Positions 27,901-41,200 of a stretch of 64,000 nucleotides of DNA are shown here, piece after piece. The stretch is from positions 142,422-206,421 of the forward strand of contig JABVXU010000059.1 of the NCBI GenBank assembly GCA_013365365.1. The letters are read 5' to 3'. Made by a program: the position numbers and the translations under genes. Position 1 is the stretch's first letter, and each line of letters begins with the position of its first letter. The notes beneath the pieces are model-generated. The model had not been told where the DNA came from and searched no databases. It worked only from the letters and a program-made list of their open reading frames with translations. The DNA is from Cruorifilaria tuberocauda. Taxonomy: Eukaryota > Nematoda > Chromadorea > Rhabditida > Onchocercidae.

Positions 27901-30900
27901 TGATGTCAAGAAGTATTTGTTTAGCAATTACTTAAAATTGGCTTTTGTTTAAGTAATATCGATTCTGAAATTATCGAGTGACACATTGGATAAGTGTTGT
28001 TTTTGTCACTAATTTGTCTTTTACAATTTTTCAGTGTTGATATTAGAGCTTATTATACATCGCTTGATACGGGTCAGATGCATAAACAAATACCACGTCA
28101 TTTCCAAACTACGTTTTCTCATAAATATGGACGATCCAGGTTAACTGTAGTATCAATTTTAGAGAAAAGCATGTTGTCACGAGGCTTTAAACTGAAAAGT
28201 TGATTAGTTAGAATTTAATGAATCACATAGATGCAAAACGTAGTAATAGGGTTTAAGCTATTCAATTTGAAATTTAGTTTTTCAGTCAGTGGCGTCGACC
28301 ATCTTTTTATCTTGCAGTCGAGTTAGCAAGTATGCCGCAAGAGTCGCTAATAACGCCACATCTTGCTGATTTCCTTGAGCAAGTATTTGCAACGATTCCT
28401 GAAAATAATGTTAATTCATCGTTAGATGTAAGTTGTTCATAGCTATTAAAATTCGAAATTTCTATCCTTTTTTATTTTTTATATTTTAACCTTTAAAGTT
28501 ATTTTTCTTAATTAAAGTTCATTGCCCGGTTTGAAGGCTTTAAATTTTCAAATTCAGTGATTAAAACTTCCAACTACGTACAATTCCAAAAATTTAGCTT
28601 TCAAACATCGATCTGAATGAAATGGTTGATTCTGATGTATCGATTGTCGAAATAGATACCTCTGTAATTCCCCTTGATGTACTGTTCCATTTGACAGTAC
28701 ACTCTTCTGCAATTCGATTTGAAGGTCAACAGCAGGTAGTACTTTTTATTTTTACTTTTTTTTATTATACAGGAAAGATCTTGAGAATATTATGTATTTG
28801 CAATGATTTCTTTTTAACTTATCAAGTTGCCAAGTTCGGCGAAATCTTTTACGAATACTTGCAACTTATTTGCCATGCTGATTTGGCAGTTTAATTGATT
28901 TATGAATGAACAATGAACTAATGTATCAGTGAAGTGATTAAGTGTGTTCAACAAGCTAATAAAATATCTAAGTAATTTATATTATATGAAGCTCTTTATT
29001 CAATTTATTTAAGCGTGCAGCTGCAGCTGATTGCTTGCTAAAGCTTCCATCACTTACACTGATGGCATCAACAAGGCCACACTGTGAAGGAGTAATTGGT
29101 AGTGTTGGTCATAGTAATGATATAGCTAGCAGTGGAATACATGTTGCTGCGACATTAAGTGCTTTCTCGTTGAATATCTATAGTCCACATCAAGTAAATA
29201 TTGTAAAAATTCTGATTCCAAAGGAATAAGACAATTGAAGCTTTTTTATATACTGTGTTTTGCGTTTTGTAGTAGTTGCATAGTTACATATAAGACATGC
29301 CGCTCAATAATTGAACGAGGAAAATTCATGATACCGGAATATCTGATTTATTCTGCTTGCTAGTTAAGATGTTTCTATAATGCTGGTGCTATATGAACTG
29401 GGAGAAAGTCATAAGACATTATTAAATTTCGTTCTGGAATGAAGACTTACGCAGGCTGTATTATGACTATTAAATATTTTTGTATTTTATTTCAGTAAAC
29501 GACTTCAATTTTATAGTATTCGTAGTAGTTACCTCAAAGTTGAAATTAACCAAGATTTATGAGTAAAATTTGATTACATTTCTATCAACTTCTAGTTTTT
29601 TGTAACAATGCAAAGTTTCAACTTGTTAACATTCGGTAAAATTTTAGCGTTCTACAGCTCAAGATGCTCTTCTGCTTACACTTGATCATTTGTCGATCTT
29701 AGCTTCGCGAAGTAAGAATAGTCGTCTGGAATCAGACAATAAAGTTCAGGTAACTATTGTTATCGGGAAAAGGATTTATGAAGGCAAGAAGTCTCTTGTA
29801 GGAAGAATGAAGAACAAGGCTAAAATCGTTTTTTTTTCAGTTCGTATTAACTGCAAATGTTGGATCAGCTAATTTCATTTATGATATGCGTCGTCTTGCG
29901 GAATTGATTTCCTTCCCCAAACCGTGGTATCGGCATACTATTGTGCAAAGATTGTTCTTCGGAGGTCATTCTATGAAAACACCAACTTGTAATACTGAGG
30001 TTTCGCTTGTAATGAGTCCCGCATTATCAGGAACACTTTCTTCTAATAAGTTGGTTTCTTTAATTTGAAATTACTTCTTCATTGATTTTTGATTCAAAAT
30101 ATTTTTTTCGGATGATATCAAATGGTTAACTCGCTTTCGAAATTTATCAAATAAGTTTCAAAATAATGTTTTAAAGTTTATCTACTTCTTTGGTGTTTTC
30201 CAATATTCATGAAATTTTACATTATATCGCGGGCATCATTGATTGTAGAATTCCATCAGCGCAAGAGATCATGAAGAAAAAGGATTGGAGCGCTGTCATA
30301 ATATGTGGTGTAGAATGGAAGGAGCTCAATATTAATGCCCAAATGGCCAATACCATGGGAAATACAAAGCTGATTTTACGTGAAGGTGTTTTGAGTGGCT
30401 ATTGCCAGGCAATATTTTAATTTAAAACATTATCTTATTATCAAGGTTGAAAGGAAATCAATTATCTTATATCAGTGGCATTATTCAGCTTTGATTATCA
30501 GATATACAGACATGCACAGATTTTCAGTGATCAGTCACTAATTAAACGTGAAAAATTATTTGATTAACATCAAATCTATCCTCCTTTAAAGAAAGTTAAT
30601 GCAATTAACGACATTTTCAGCTTAATTCAAAGCAAGATCGAGCAATTTCCATCAACTTTGGTTTGGAATCAGCTGTGTTGTCGGCCTATGGAGGTGTAAT
30701 ATCAGGCGAAATTGCTATCACATCTTTGCGCATTGCATGTAAAAATCAGACAGCTGCTTCGGTATATCTCCTTGGAATTCCTCTTTGATTTCTTGTGTTC
30801 ATAACAGATTCATTCTAACTAATGTTTTGCAAATTTGTCAGTTTATAATTTGTAGTTAACTAAGACACGTTCGTAGTTAACCATTTTTATAGAAACCGCC

Positions 30901-33900
30901 TCGAAATTATGCGAAGTTGAAGTTAATAGAAGTTCATAGTCGAATTGAATGGATGAGTCGACCAATATTCATTGCAAAATGCGAAAAACCATCAGTCACG
31001 TTTTTGGATGAGTGGATATCACTTTTTAATGATGCAGGCGAAGTTTGTTAATCTTTCTTTCTTTTGGCATTAAGTGCAAATTAAATTCTCGATAAATTTT
31101 GATGTGTGATTAAAATTAAGTAAAAAGCCATTTAAGAAAATAAAAAATGTTTAAGGCTGTGAAGGCGTCTGTGACTGTCAACATTACTTGCTCCTGGTCA
31201 GATTTACAATTGATTATAACAAAGGTGACAGTCGATGATTTTATAAAGATCGCTAAAAAGTTGCGGTCCTTTTTTCAGGTTCAAAAATTTTCCTGTCTTT
31301 CTTGTGTGCAAGTCATCAATTTCTTTCTATATACCTTTCAAGAAAACTGAAGAATAATACTATGCTGAAAAATGAATTTAAATACAGTAAAAAATTTTAT
31401 ATTTTGGTTGCATTTTTTGGGAGGGATATGGCTTAATTACATCAGTCAATAAATGCATATGTCAGTATAGGAGCAACTAACGAATAGTCGGATGGTATGG
31501 GGTATTAGCACTTCTGTGGTAGTGGATGAAGCTCCTTCGAAAACTGACGATAAGAATTATATAAATTTCACCAAATATCATCATTGGCAATCAGTGCTGG
31601 ATATGCTAACACATATTCAATCTCGGCAAAAACTTTTACCAATGCCGAAGAGTTCTGATGGGGTGACCATTGTGGGTGGCGTATTAGAATTATCTGGACA
31701 AAGTTTATCTTTAGCTTGCATGCATGGAGAAATGAATGCCAATAGGTAAATCTTATTTATTGATATATTTAACAATCATAAAATTTGAAAATAAAGAGAA
31801 ATTTATTTAATTGAGTGTTCTATCCGCTTCCATCATTTTGTTGATCTCGTATTCGTATATTTTCTTTTCTTTACATTCTTATCTATCATGATGCAGATTA
31901 ATAAACTTTATAGCTGGGCACTGTTCCATATGCGGCAGCCAACAATCATATTTGAACCAGAAGCACGATACATCTTTGTTACTGATAATCGAGATGTCGG
32001 TGTGTCAGTTGCTCAGCGGCTTAACATCAGACTCGGTGACATGGCATATCAATGTGGCGATACCGAATGTATGGCTGTTGTATGTCGTGTCCAGGTTAGA
32101 ATAGTGATACTTTCTGTCCTAAAAATGATGTAGTACCTGTGGGCGGAATATACGTCAGTGTTTTGGTTTTTTTATTATAGTAGTGTTCTTGTTTTCAACA
32201 GTAAGTTTTTTGCTGATATTCCATTGTGTTAATGTTTAACTACCGGAGACAAATATGCTCAATGTGTTTATTTTTAATGACATTTTAGTGGAAACCTCAG
32301 TCTTAACGGCCGTAGCGGGATAATTACTTTCTGATGATATCTTGCTAGAATTATGATTAGGCATGAATGACAAGTTTGATAAGTTGAAATATTTTGCTAT
32401 AAATAAATTTGATTCGTACGAAACGATTATGAATTGCAATTTGTTTTAATTTTATTATTTATTTAGCAAATTTAGTTTTGGTTTTTTGTTAAATGCAATT
32501 TGCTTTATTGAGCCGTGTTGGTAAGATAGCTTTAATAATATTTGTAAATTGCAGCAGAGTAGAGGAAGTATGGTGCGACAAATGAGCTCAGTATTGGCAT
32601 GCCTTCATCACGTTATTGGCGATGTACTTGTGAGGCTGAAATACATCCCTAATTTAAATCAACCTGCGACACATCATTCTGTACTTCAGTTATTCCAGTA
32701 AGCCAAAACATTTGATCCACTTGTACTATGTATTTGTGGTTTATATGGACTACATTTTGCATGATTATTTAGATATATTTTTTTTCTTATGAAACATTCC
32801 TTTCGTAAAATAGTGAGAAAAAAATTTTCAGATTCCCTGCATTAGATGCTGTTTTATCAACGTTACAGAAACAAGGGATAGAAGCTGATGAAGAGTTTCT
32901 AATGCCTGAGGTTTTTTGCATTTAAATAATAGTTCTCGATATTAAAAATTAATTTCATATAAGTCTTTAATTTTTTGCAGGTACACAGTTCTTTCATTTG
33001 TGAATTTCATGATTCAGTAAATGTTCAAACGGATTTCAGCGCACAAGTCAGTTTTTTGCCTGAGCTGATCAATACATACATGAAAACGAAGGTATTTTAT
33101 TTGTTAATGATTCAATTGTTGGTTACGTAAATCTAAATAATTCTAATTCTACTGTTTTTTCCCCTGAGGCAACGTTTCCTTCCCACAGCTATTTTACTAT
33201 TTTAAAGAAAGCTCAACAATTTTAAGACAGAGGAAGAAAAAGCTGTCGATGTAAATCGTGATTTCCGTCGATTCATCTGCGAACGATGGGTAGTAGACCC
33301 GAAAATTTGTTTCATTGATCGTTTTAAGTGGAATCCTCCTGTTATCGATGAGATCTTGCGTAAACTGCAGGTGATTTTTTATTTTCCTTGTTATTCGACA
33401 TTCTTATGAGGTTTTTCCCGTCGAATTAAAAAATACTAAGGTCCATGAATGCACCAAAGTTTGCTCATCACAACAAATTGGAATTTTTGACAAAGTTATT
33501 TAGTTATGTGGGGCATTGAAGGATTCTGGATTTGTTATCACATTAACCTCAGTTAAGCAGGTGCCTTATTAGCACCAACAATTGTATTTGTCAGTGTTTT
33601 AAGATAGGCTATAAATTTTTTTAAAAAGATGCCTCTATTAACTAATTTTAACTTAGTAAATTTCACAACACTACTATCACAAAGTAAATTTCACAACACT
33701 ACTATCACAACATTCATTTAACCGTGTATATCTATCAATTACCTCTATATCAGTACTTAATTCAAGAAAAGTAATTATTAACAATAAAGTTTGCTTTAAT
33801 AGGAAGAATCAAAATATAATGAAATTAGCGACGCACTTAAATTTACAAATTTATTTACTACAAATCTAGAAGTTTATTAGAATTCTTACATTAAAAATTT

Positions 33901-34047
33901 GATCCTTTTTAGATATTTGACCACCGAACAACGATACCGAAAGCACTACAGCGTGGACTTCTCGATCCATGTGATGCTTTTTTATCGCAAATTGAATTAT
34001 CTATCCTGTTACTTGTCAGCAAGTCATCTAAAAGGACATCTTTTTGA
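8554..34047 (+). CDS. lpd-3: Bridge-like lipid transfer protein LPD-3 / BLTP1 (KIAA1109, Tweek)
   Basis: Giant rod-shaped lipid-transfer protein; family members form a hydrophobic groove carrying phospholipids between the ER and the plasma membrane or other membranes. About sixty short exons. Exon 1 (8554-8670) precedes a single membrane anchor in exon 2 (8796-8958). The chorein-like N-terminal part follows: SFSISFLSGKIMF (from 9367), the LHISLNGLQLHIYNR exon (from 9597), ENVRVTL (near 10500), SYGPWADAQR and FFFPPEYR (11080-11150), and PYTWEFEI...NEHNWID (to 12209). Family signatures continue: LYFLWDN...CFGHTWFFGP (16159-16237), FHSAFSSTD (about 16700), LITPHLADFLEQ (28350), and the C-terminal FSA_C region with FDHRTTIPKALQRGLLDP just before the TGA at 34045-34047. 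A charged helical segment is encoded about 26874-27100. Human BLTP1 has about 5000 residues and C. elegans LPD-3 about 4000. The frame looks intact. Recognition is strong; individual exon ends in the middle are less certain. Confidence 0.95.
15912..15980. repeat. (TA)n-(TG)24 compound microsatellite
   Basis: A run of TA dinucleotides passes directly into about 24 uninterrupted TG repeats (15929-15976). It sits in a lpd-3 intron just after the exon that ends near 15882. Frames across it give only artificial VCVCV or THTHT peptides. Confidence 0.95.
33655..33710. repeat. Perfect 28-bp tandem duplication
   Basis: Two identical adjacent copies (33655-33682 and 33683-33710) of a unit starting AGTAAATTTCACAACACT. 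They lie inside the last intron of lpd-3. Identity of the copies suggests a recent replication-slippage event. Confidence 0.9.
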
Positions 34048-34786
34048 AGGGTACTTTTGAATATCTCGAAGATTTAATAGTGCTTTATAGATTTTAACTT
34101 GTTGCAATGAGAAATTTTGTAAAAACGAGCTACACTTGGAAATTGTTTACCTATCTTTTTTTCTCTTTGTCTTATATATATATATATATATATTTCCTAG
34201 TTTCATATCATTCTCAGACTAAATTTTTCTTACTTTTCAGCAGGTTATCTAAAAAAAGTCAGTTTGTTTTTAATTCTCACATTTGTAATTTTTTAACCTA
34301 CGTTGGTTCGATTGATTTGAACTTTGATTTTAGAATTTCATTTTTGATATTATTTTGACTGTGAGAGATGTCTAACATATATGTTCGACTTTATTTGGAC
34401 TTATTCGTGGATGTTGGATGGTATATAGTCATAATGTTAATATTCTGAATAATACTGACTGATTAATCTCGATGATGGGTTCTAGTGATAAATGATCTCA
34501 TTTCCTATATGTATAGTCATTTCGCATATTTATGTTCCGCTAAAATTAATCTAAAATTTTGTAAGCTACAAATTATCATATATTTTTAAGCTTCTGATGG
34601 GTTCCCTATTTTAATTTTGTTTTAAAAGTTTGTTTGAAATCTTGAATATATGGATAAAATTCATTGCTATGAATTTTCTCATTGCATTATCAAGACATTG
34701 ATATGATCCATTCGGAAAAAAATTACTATTGATTTTTGGAAAAGAATTCGCAAGGCATACTGTTTTCAGAAATGATTTAATTGCTT
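34048..34786. other. Convergent 3' intergenic region between lpd-3 and the FOP-like gene
   Basis: About 740 bases holding both 3' UTRs. It includes a TA microsatellite at 34173-34193 and nothing that reads as an exon on either strand. Confidence 0.5.
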
Positions 34787-36741
34787 TCAAAATGAAATAG
34801 TAGCGTCGCTATTGTTATCAGAGTGTAATAAATCATCAGCAATAAGCTCCACAATATCCTCATCTGTAATGCAAAGCAATAATGCAAAATTTCAAGAATG
34901 ATCTTAAAGGATGCTGTACTACGATGAAACAACGAAATATTTATATCGTATAAATTATTAAAAAGTTTCATTGAGAAATTCTTGAATGTATTTGTATAAA
35001 GAAAAGCTGACCCATTTCACTTTTACGAGGCGATGGTGAATTTAAAATAGTATCTAGCATTCGTGAAAATGAAACTGTTTCTGTTTCGGGCCGATTGGAT
35101 GGATTGCTCAATGGTGGTAACGAAGGTAATCTTGTTGATGCTGCTGATTCATTTGATACTGGTGTAATTGGTGGTAGTTTCCTAGGATGGGTTGATGATA
35201 GAGATGAGATATATTCGGTTGATTGTTGCTGATGTTTGGATATCGTACTTGTCAATTCCTTCGGAGTTTGTTGTCGTCGTTCAAAAATTTTTGTTGATTT
35301 TAAATTGTTCGTTTCCTCTACTTTATCGGCATTATTCAATTTTTCCAATGATTGATCAGTTTGTATTTCCTTTCCATTTCTTCTTTCATTTCCGTTACTG
35401 TTTCTAGGATAAAATAAAAAGTTTCTTTCCTTTGAAGTATTTAAAGTTAAAAAAATTAAGTAAAAAATTAAAATGTTTGCCATTTAATAATATTCATGAA
35501 AAACTATAATTAAATGATATTAGATGAAAGTAAGAACCAGAATATATATCTCACAAGTATTGATAAAGATAGGAGTTGAAAAAGATTTTGAAAACTTTGA
35601 GTGAATAGAAGAGAACGGTGAATTGTTAATTTTGCCCAGGTTAATTAATTACAGTTTGAACAGGTTAGATTTTCAGACTTTTTAAAAATCCTTCTCGGAT
35701 TATCAGAATTTCTTTAGAATTTTTAGAGATTCTTGTAATTCATCAAATTTCAATCTTTACTGAATTGTTTATTGTTTACTACTGAGGTAGGTACTGCCAC
35801 TGTTCATGTGTTCTCTTCGAAGAACAACACTTCGCATGTGTCGTGCTATTTAACGTGTTTCAAGTTCAGGAAAAAATAGAAATGTGATAGAGTGGGAGGA
35901 CGATTTATGTACCTAAGGTGATTGATTTAAATGCTAAAACAAGTCCCAAATAAAGTAAGCTTTACTCTAAAAATAAGAATAGCAGAAGTTTAACCTGTCT
36001 AAGATTTTATTTTGATCGTTCGGTATTAAAGTAAGATTTTTCAAAGTTTTATTCAATTCGAAATTATCCATTTGTTGCTTTTCGATAATTTCTGTATCAC
36101 TTTTTTGAGATGAGATAAAATTTGAATCGATTTTGCTCATTTCATTAATGCCATTTCTCGTAGAATGTGATTCATTCATCATTCGTTCATTTTTGGTTAG
36201 AGTAAAATTTGATAAATTGATGCTATCACCAAAAAATTGAAAACATAATGCTTCAGCATTTTCTTTTTTCAATTCTTCCAAAGAAATGATTTCCTAAAAT
36301 TTACATGAATTCATAAAAAGAAGAGAAGAAAAAAAAGTTAAAGAGAAGAAATATTTTTTAATTAATAAGTAATAATTTTATTACCTGATGTATTTCTTTT
36401 TCAAATACTGCTGCTGTTGCTAACAATCGATTTTGCTTGAGGAAATGATAAATAAATGAATAGCCAAGCTTTTGGTCCAATTTACTTTTATTCACTTCTG
36501 GTTCATTAGCACCGTTATCACTTTCAATTGCAAGAAATATAGCGCAACGTAATTCCGCCTGTATTTTAATGTAAATTTATCAATCTAAATTTTTTTTCTT
36601 GGCTAACTTATGAAATTCTCCTTCTTAAGCCCAAAATCTTTAAGAGATGAGAATGGCGCGTACCTGTATTCGATCAAGTGTACCATTAAGGCGTAATTTA
36701 TCAATGATAGATTGTTTCAAATCAGAAATATCGGAGTCCAT
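34787..36741 (-). CDS. FOP/CEP43-like centrosomal LisH protein
   Basis: Five exons join in phase: 36664-36741, 36385-36558, 35995-36293, 35012-35403 and 34787-34863, giving about 340 residues. The N-terminus (SDISDLKQSIIDKL...LDRIQAELRCAIFLAIE) aligns closely with the human FGFR1OP/CEP43 stretch NRIKAELRAAVFLALEE, and is followed by a LisH-type dimerisation helix pair (YSFIYHFLKQN...ATAAVFEKEI). The middle is polar and low in complexity, rich in N, S, K and E. A Pro/Ser-rich segment (LPSLPPLSNP) precedes an acidic tail (EDIVELIADDLLHSDNNSD). FOP, with CEP19, CEP350 and RABL2, acts at distal centriole/subdistal appendages in cilium formation and microtubule anchoring. CEP20/FOPNL and OFD1 share the fold but match less well. 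The last exon depends on a GT donor after the ATG G at 35012; without it, 14 other residues would end the protein. Confidence 0.8.
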
Positions 36742-38210
36742 ACATCCAAACAAGCGTATTCCGGCATATTTCCATGGTGACAGATATTGGTTTGGTTAGC
36801 CATACCTATATTGCACATATCGATAACAATGCATTCAATCATGCATACTTTGAAAATTTTTCTTCCACTCGAAATAAACTGATTTATCGGATTAGTCTTA
36901 GATGTTACAAAAATCGCAAAATTTTCATTGGAGCAGTAAATATTGCTAGAATGAAACTTAGGTTTAGAAATTATCAATAAATCAGATAAATTAAAGTTTC
37001 TTGCAAAGATTGGTTTATGATTTGTGGCTGAGATTCTTGGGATTAAATAACTGTTATGGCCATTTCGGATACGAAATTAATACAACGAAATTTTTGCAAC
37101 CAACGAAGTAATTATAGAAAAATAGTTTATTATACAAGACAATTGCCTTTTTCGTTTTGTTCTGAATCTATCGGATGATCCGACTGATTTCAAAGAAGTG
37201 TTTGCGATAGCAGCAATCTCCATGCATGAAATACTTGCCTCGCAATTATCTTGATGCAATGCACCAGCAGGTAACACCTGTCAAAAGACAGAAAAGTAGA
37301 AATTACCTGCTGCTCAAAGGATAGTAACTTCAAAAGAAACTTGCGCATTAAATAATTAATTATTCAAAATGTTTAGGCCGACAATACGACAATGTTCAAT
37401 AATGTTATTTAAATTTATTGTGTAATGTATTTATAAGTTTATTATGAGAAAATGAATATTCGTTCAAATTACATTTTGCTAATTATCACTTCAATCTACT
37501 TCTATCTTTATTAATTAGCCAAATAAACTTCAAAAACAGGCTTGGATAATTAATTAATTATCATCTAATATGTCTCACTAAAATGAAATGCAGCATCGAT
37601 ATGGAAATCTCTCATTTGAGATGAAATGAAGCAGACATGAAAGGTCGAATAGCATAAGAACGTGTAATTAGACTGGTGACCTGATATTTTACTCATCTTA
37701 ACAAAAGAGTTTAGTGCAGTAGAAAAGTTAGATGATAGAAACGATTAATCAGTGAAAATAAGTTATATGATTACTTAGTAATTGCAATTTCCACAGTTAC
37801 ATCTGAAAATATGTGATATAAATGGATGATCAATGGAGATAATTGAAGAGCAGTTAACGATCTTTTATAACATTAATTAACTTGTTATGCTAATGCTCAA
37901 TTATCATCAATGTGACTGAAAATACTCTATTTTGCCTGACTAGAAACAGGTTAGTTTAATTAGTATTGTTTTCTAATGACAAATATCAAAAATGTTGTTA
38001 AGGTTGGACAAGTTAGGATAATTTGCTTACTATGCTTGATTTAAATTTGCCAACGATTGTATAAGTAGAGAGTATAAGCCATATCTTGTCATTCATTTCT
38101 TTTTATTTTAGCACTGTGATCTTATCATTTCATATTTTGTCTGATCATTTTCATTTTGTAATAACAAAGCAAATAAAGAATTTCACTTTATGTTCACAAG
38201 AAATTAATTA
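36742..38210. other. Intergenic region between FOP-like and TSUP genes
   Basis: AT-rich DNA upstream of the FOP-like start and downstream of the TSUP stop, both on the minus strand. Short open frames on both strands have no codon structure, splice pattern or family resemblance that I can recognise. Presumably it holds the FOP-like promoter and the TSUP 3' UTR. Confidence 0.45.
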
Positions 38211-41200
38211 TCAACAATGATCGATAGCAATAGCGCTATCATTTGTTTTTTTTTCTTTCAATTCAAAAGCTTTCATCTTTTGCAACATTAATTTTTGTCC
38301 GCATCGTGCCAGTACCATGTAAAATATCAATGAACCACTGATAAGAGCCAATGTAAAAATGAGTAATGTCCAATCAGGCTTAATTATTATCAAAGCACTG
38401 ATCTGAAATTACTTCAAAGTACAGAATTTACAGCAATCAAAATTAACATTTTGACGTTTTGCAAAAACAAAAAAAGAATATCCAACAATTTATGAAATTT
38501 TCTCACCAAAGCAAGCGTTTCTAATATATAAATAAATGATGCAAGTGTTAATCGATGAAAATATGATGCAAGAAAACTACCAATTGGCGCAAAAATCACA
38601 ACAACCGGCATACATACCGAGAAATAATTCCATGATTCCTGAAATATTTCAGTAATTCCTGATGAACTTCCATCATATGCAAACAACAAATGTCTTCGAA
38701 TTAGAATTAATCATGAAAGAATTGACTAATTATATAAAAGGAAAAAAAATGCATCAAACAGTTTTTAATTGATTGATATGATAGTTTCAATTTCGTTCAG
38801 AAATCATCGCATGTTATTGTATAGTTCTATACTGAAATTATCAATTGTTTGAAATTCTATTCAGTTAAATTAACACCTGTTGAATTTCATTTTGCATAAA
38901 ATGTCGCCAAAAAAAGCCAACTAAACTATTTGCTGCCATTAGTATCACAGACGTTGGTGTTGCAACTTTTTCACTTATTCGAAAAAATAATGTAAGAATT
39001 GAGAAGGAATAAATATCAATGCCGGAACCGGCAATACCGGTGAAAATGCCTTAGATAATAATATTAATTGATATGATTATTTTAGTTTCATTCAAATTTG
39101 AATTCACTTTTATTTCTTTATCACAAAAATTCACATTAAAATTTCTTGATTTCCTTTCATTAAATTCATCAATTTGCGCATGTTAATCTCATTTTCTTCA
39201 TATGCGACAATTGCGCAATATAATGTGACATTTAGCAGTGTGGCTTTTGAAGTTTCTTGCAAAACTGTAAATGCATCAAATCGTCTAAAATGCCAATACT
39301 TTTTACTGATAAGATAAGTTAATAGTTGCTTAATTCATTGAGGTAATTTAAAAATGCATTCATTTAATAATGGAAAATTTCATACCTCCGACAAATCCAT
39401 TGATGGCTAAAATAAGCGCTTTTGTTAAGGTAAATTGATCAATTTTATTAAACGTTTTGCGTTCTTTTTCAAAATTTAAAACAAATAGTGCAATTGAAAA
39501 TGAAAAAAACACTGAAACAAATGCCATTTTCTTTTCTGCTGGTGTCATCAAGGAGTCAACAATCTAAAAAGTTCCAAAGAGGTCAAATGTTGAATTTCAA
39601 GTTTTTTGGAATTATATTTTGTCTGCATTAACGTAGATGATAAATATATATAACATAAGTTTCCCTCAAACTTTATCATTCGGTAAATAAGGCATGAAAT
39701 TTTTAAAAGTTCTTTTATTAATGCAATTATAGCTATTAATGAAATAAATGCTGCACATGGATAACTCGTTCGTTAATTTCTTTATTCGAGCATTTCCTAT
39801 TTTATGAATTTTGCCTGAAGTTTAATAAATGAATTGTAGCGTACGTGAATTGCTTAGCGTTTCACGTCTTTTATTTTATCCTACTGCATAAAATAATTTC
39901 ACGTTAATTTTGATCATAAATATAAATTTAAAAGAAATGACTTCAAGTCCGAAGACAACACCAAAAATGGCACCACTCGTTGAGAATATTATTGAATGCC
40001 ATTCAACTAATATTCCATTAAAAAAAATAGTAAATGAAGCAGCAGTTAAACCTTAAAGTAACCAATGATAAGAAAGAGTGAAAGAAATTGATTAATTTCA
40101 TTGATACTTCTCTTTCAGTCATTTGAGTGACCAATGGTCGAGAAAAGTTATTAATTTCTTGCTGACTGTGAATGAAATGTGTTGAATTTTTGACGAATAT
40201 TCATAATTTCATAAATCTTAGCATCAATTAAGAGGATTGCCAACTATGATAGTAAACTATCAGCTAAATAACTGTAAAATTTTACAAATTATTTTAATTA
40301 TTTATAAGAATGATTAAAACTATTTGCAAAAAGGTTGATAGCTTGAATTAATGATTTTATGATCAAATTATAATACGATATAAGTTAAACTTAGATTATT
40401 ATTATTATTGATGCATTCTAATTTAATAATTCAAGATGCTACAATAGTATAACTATTTATTTGAAATGAAATACCGCATGATTGTATCATAAATGAAAAG
40501 TCACGAGCCACAACAGGACTTATATTGAGAGCTAATGTCATTACTGGAAATGCGACAGCTCCGCCACCTTCTGTTGTCATCCCTAAAAATCATTATCATA
40601 ACAATTTTTAACATTCAATTCAAATTAAATGCCTCCAAAATCAATTTTCCATGGAAAATGAGAAAATTTTTTATTCGATCTAAAATATTACAACATTTCA
40701 TAGCATACGAATTAAATTATCATTTTTTAAATAGTTTAAAAATTTTCTAATTTCATAATTACTCCGAATTACCTTCAATGATCAACCATGAATGAGGAGG
40801 ATTACATCATGAGAAAAAAAATAAAATGAGCGATAATTTGGTTTGAAATCAAATTTCATTAAATTTTTTTGAAAAGTTAAATGATGAGAAGCGAATGATT
40901 TATTTACTGAAAATCATACCTCCAATTAATCCTCCAAAAATCATCACTATAGGCATTACATATTCTTTTGTAAAATAATGATAGAAATTATAACGTAAAG
41001 CCAATAACCAATATACTGTTTGGAAAAAAACGAACGGTATGAGAAAACCTTAAAAACAAGGAAAAGAAAATCAGATAGTATGAATATTTTTAATTTGACG
41101 AAATTTGCTTGATATATTTTTTCATCAATTTTTTTTCTTTCATGAAGTTTAATTTTGGTTTTTAATGAGACAAAATGTTTCCAAAGAAAGTTTTTCAAAG

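Noticed and set aside
35192..35407. Plus-strand open frame
   Set aside because: It is antisense to exon 4 of the FOP-like gene. Its F-rich composition is the mirror of K/N/E codons.
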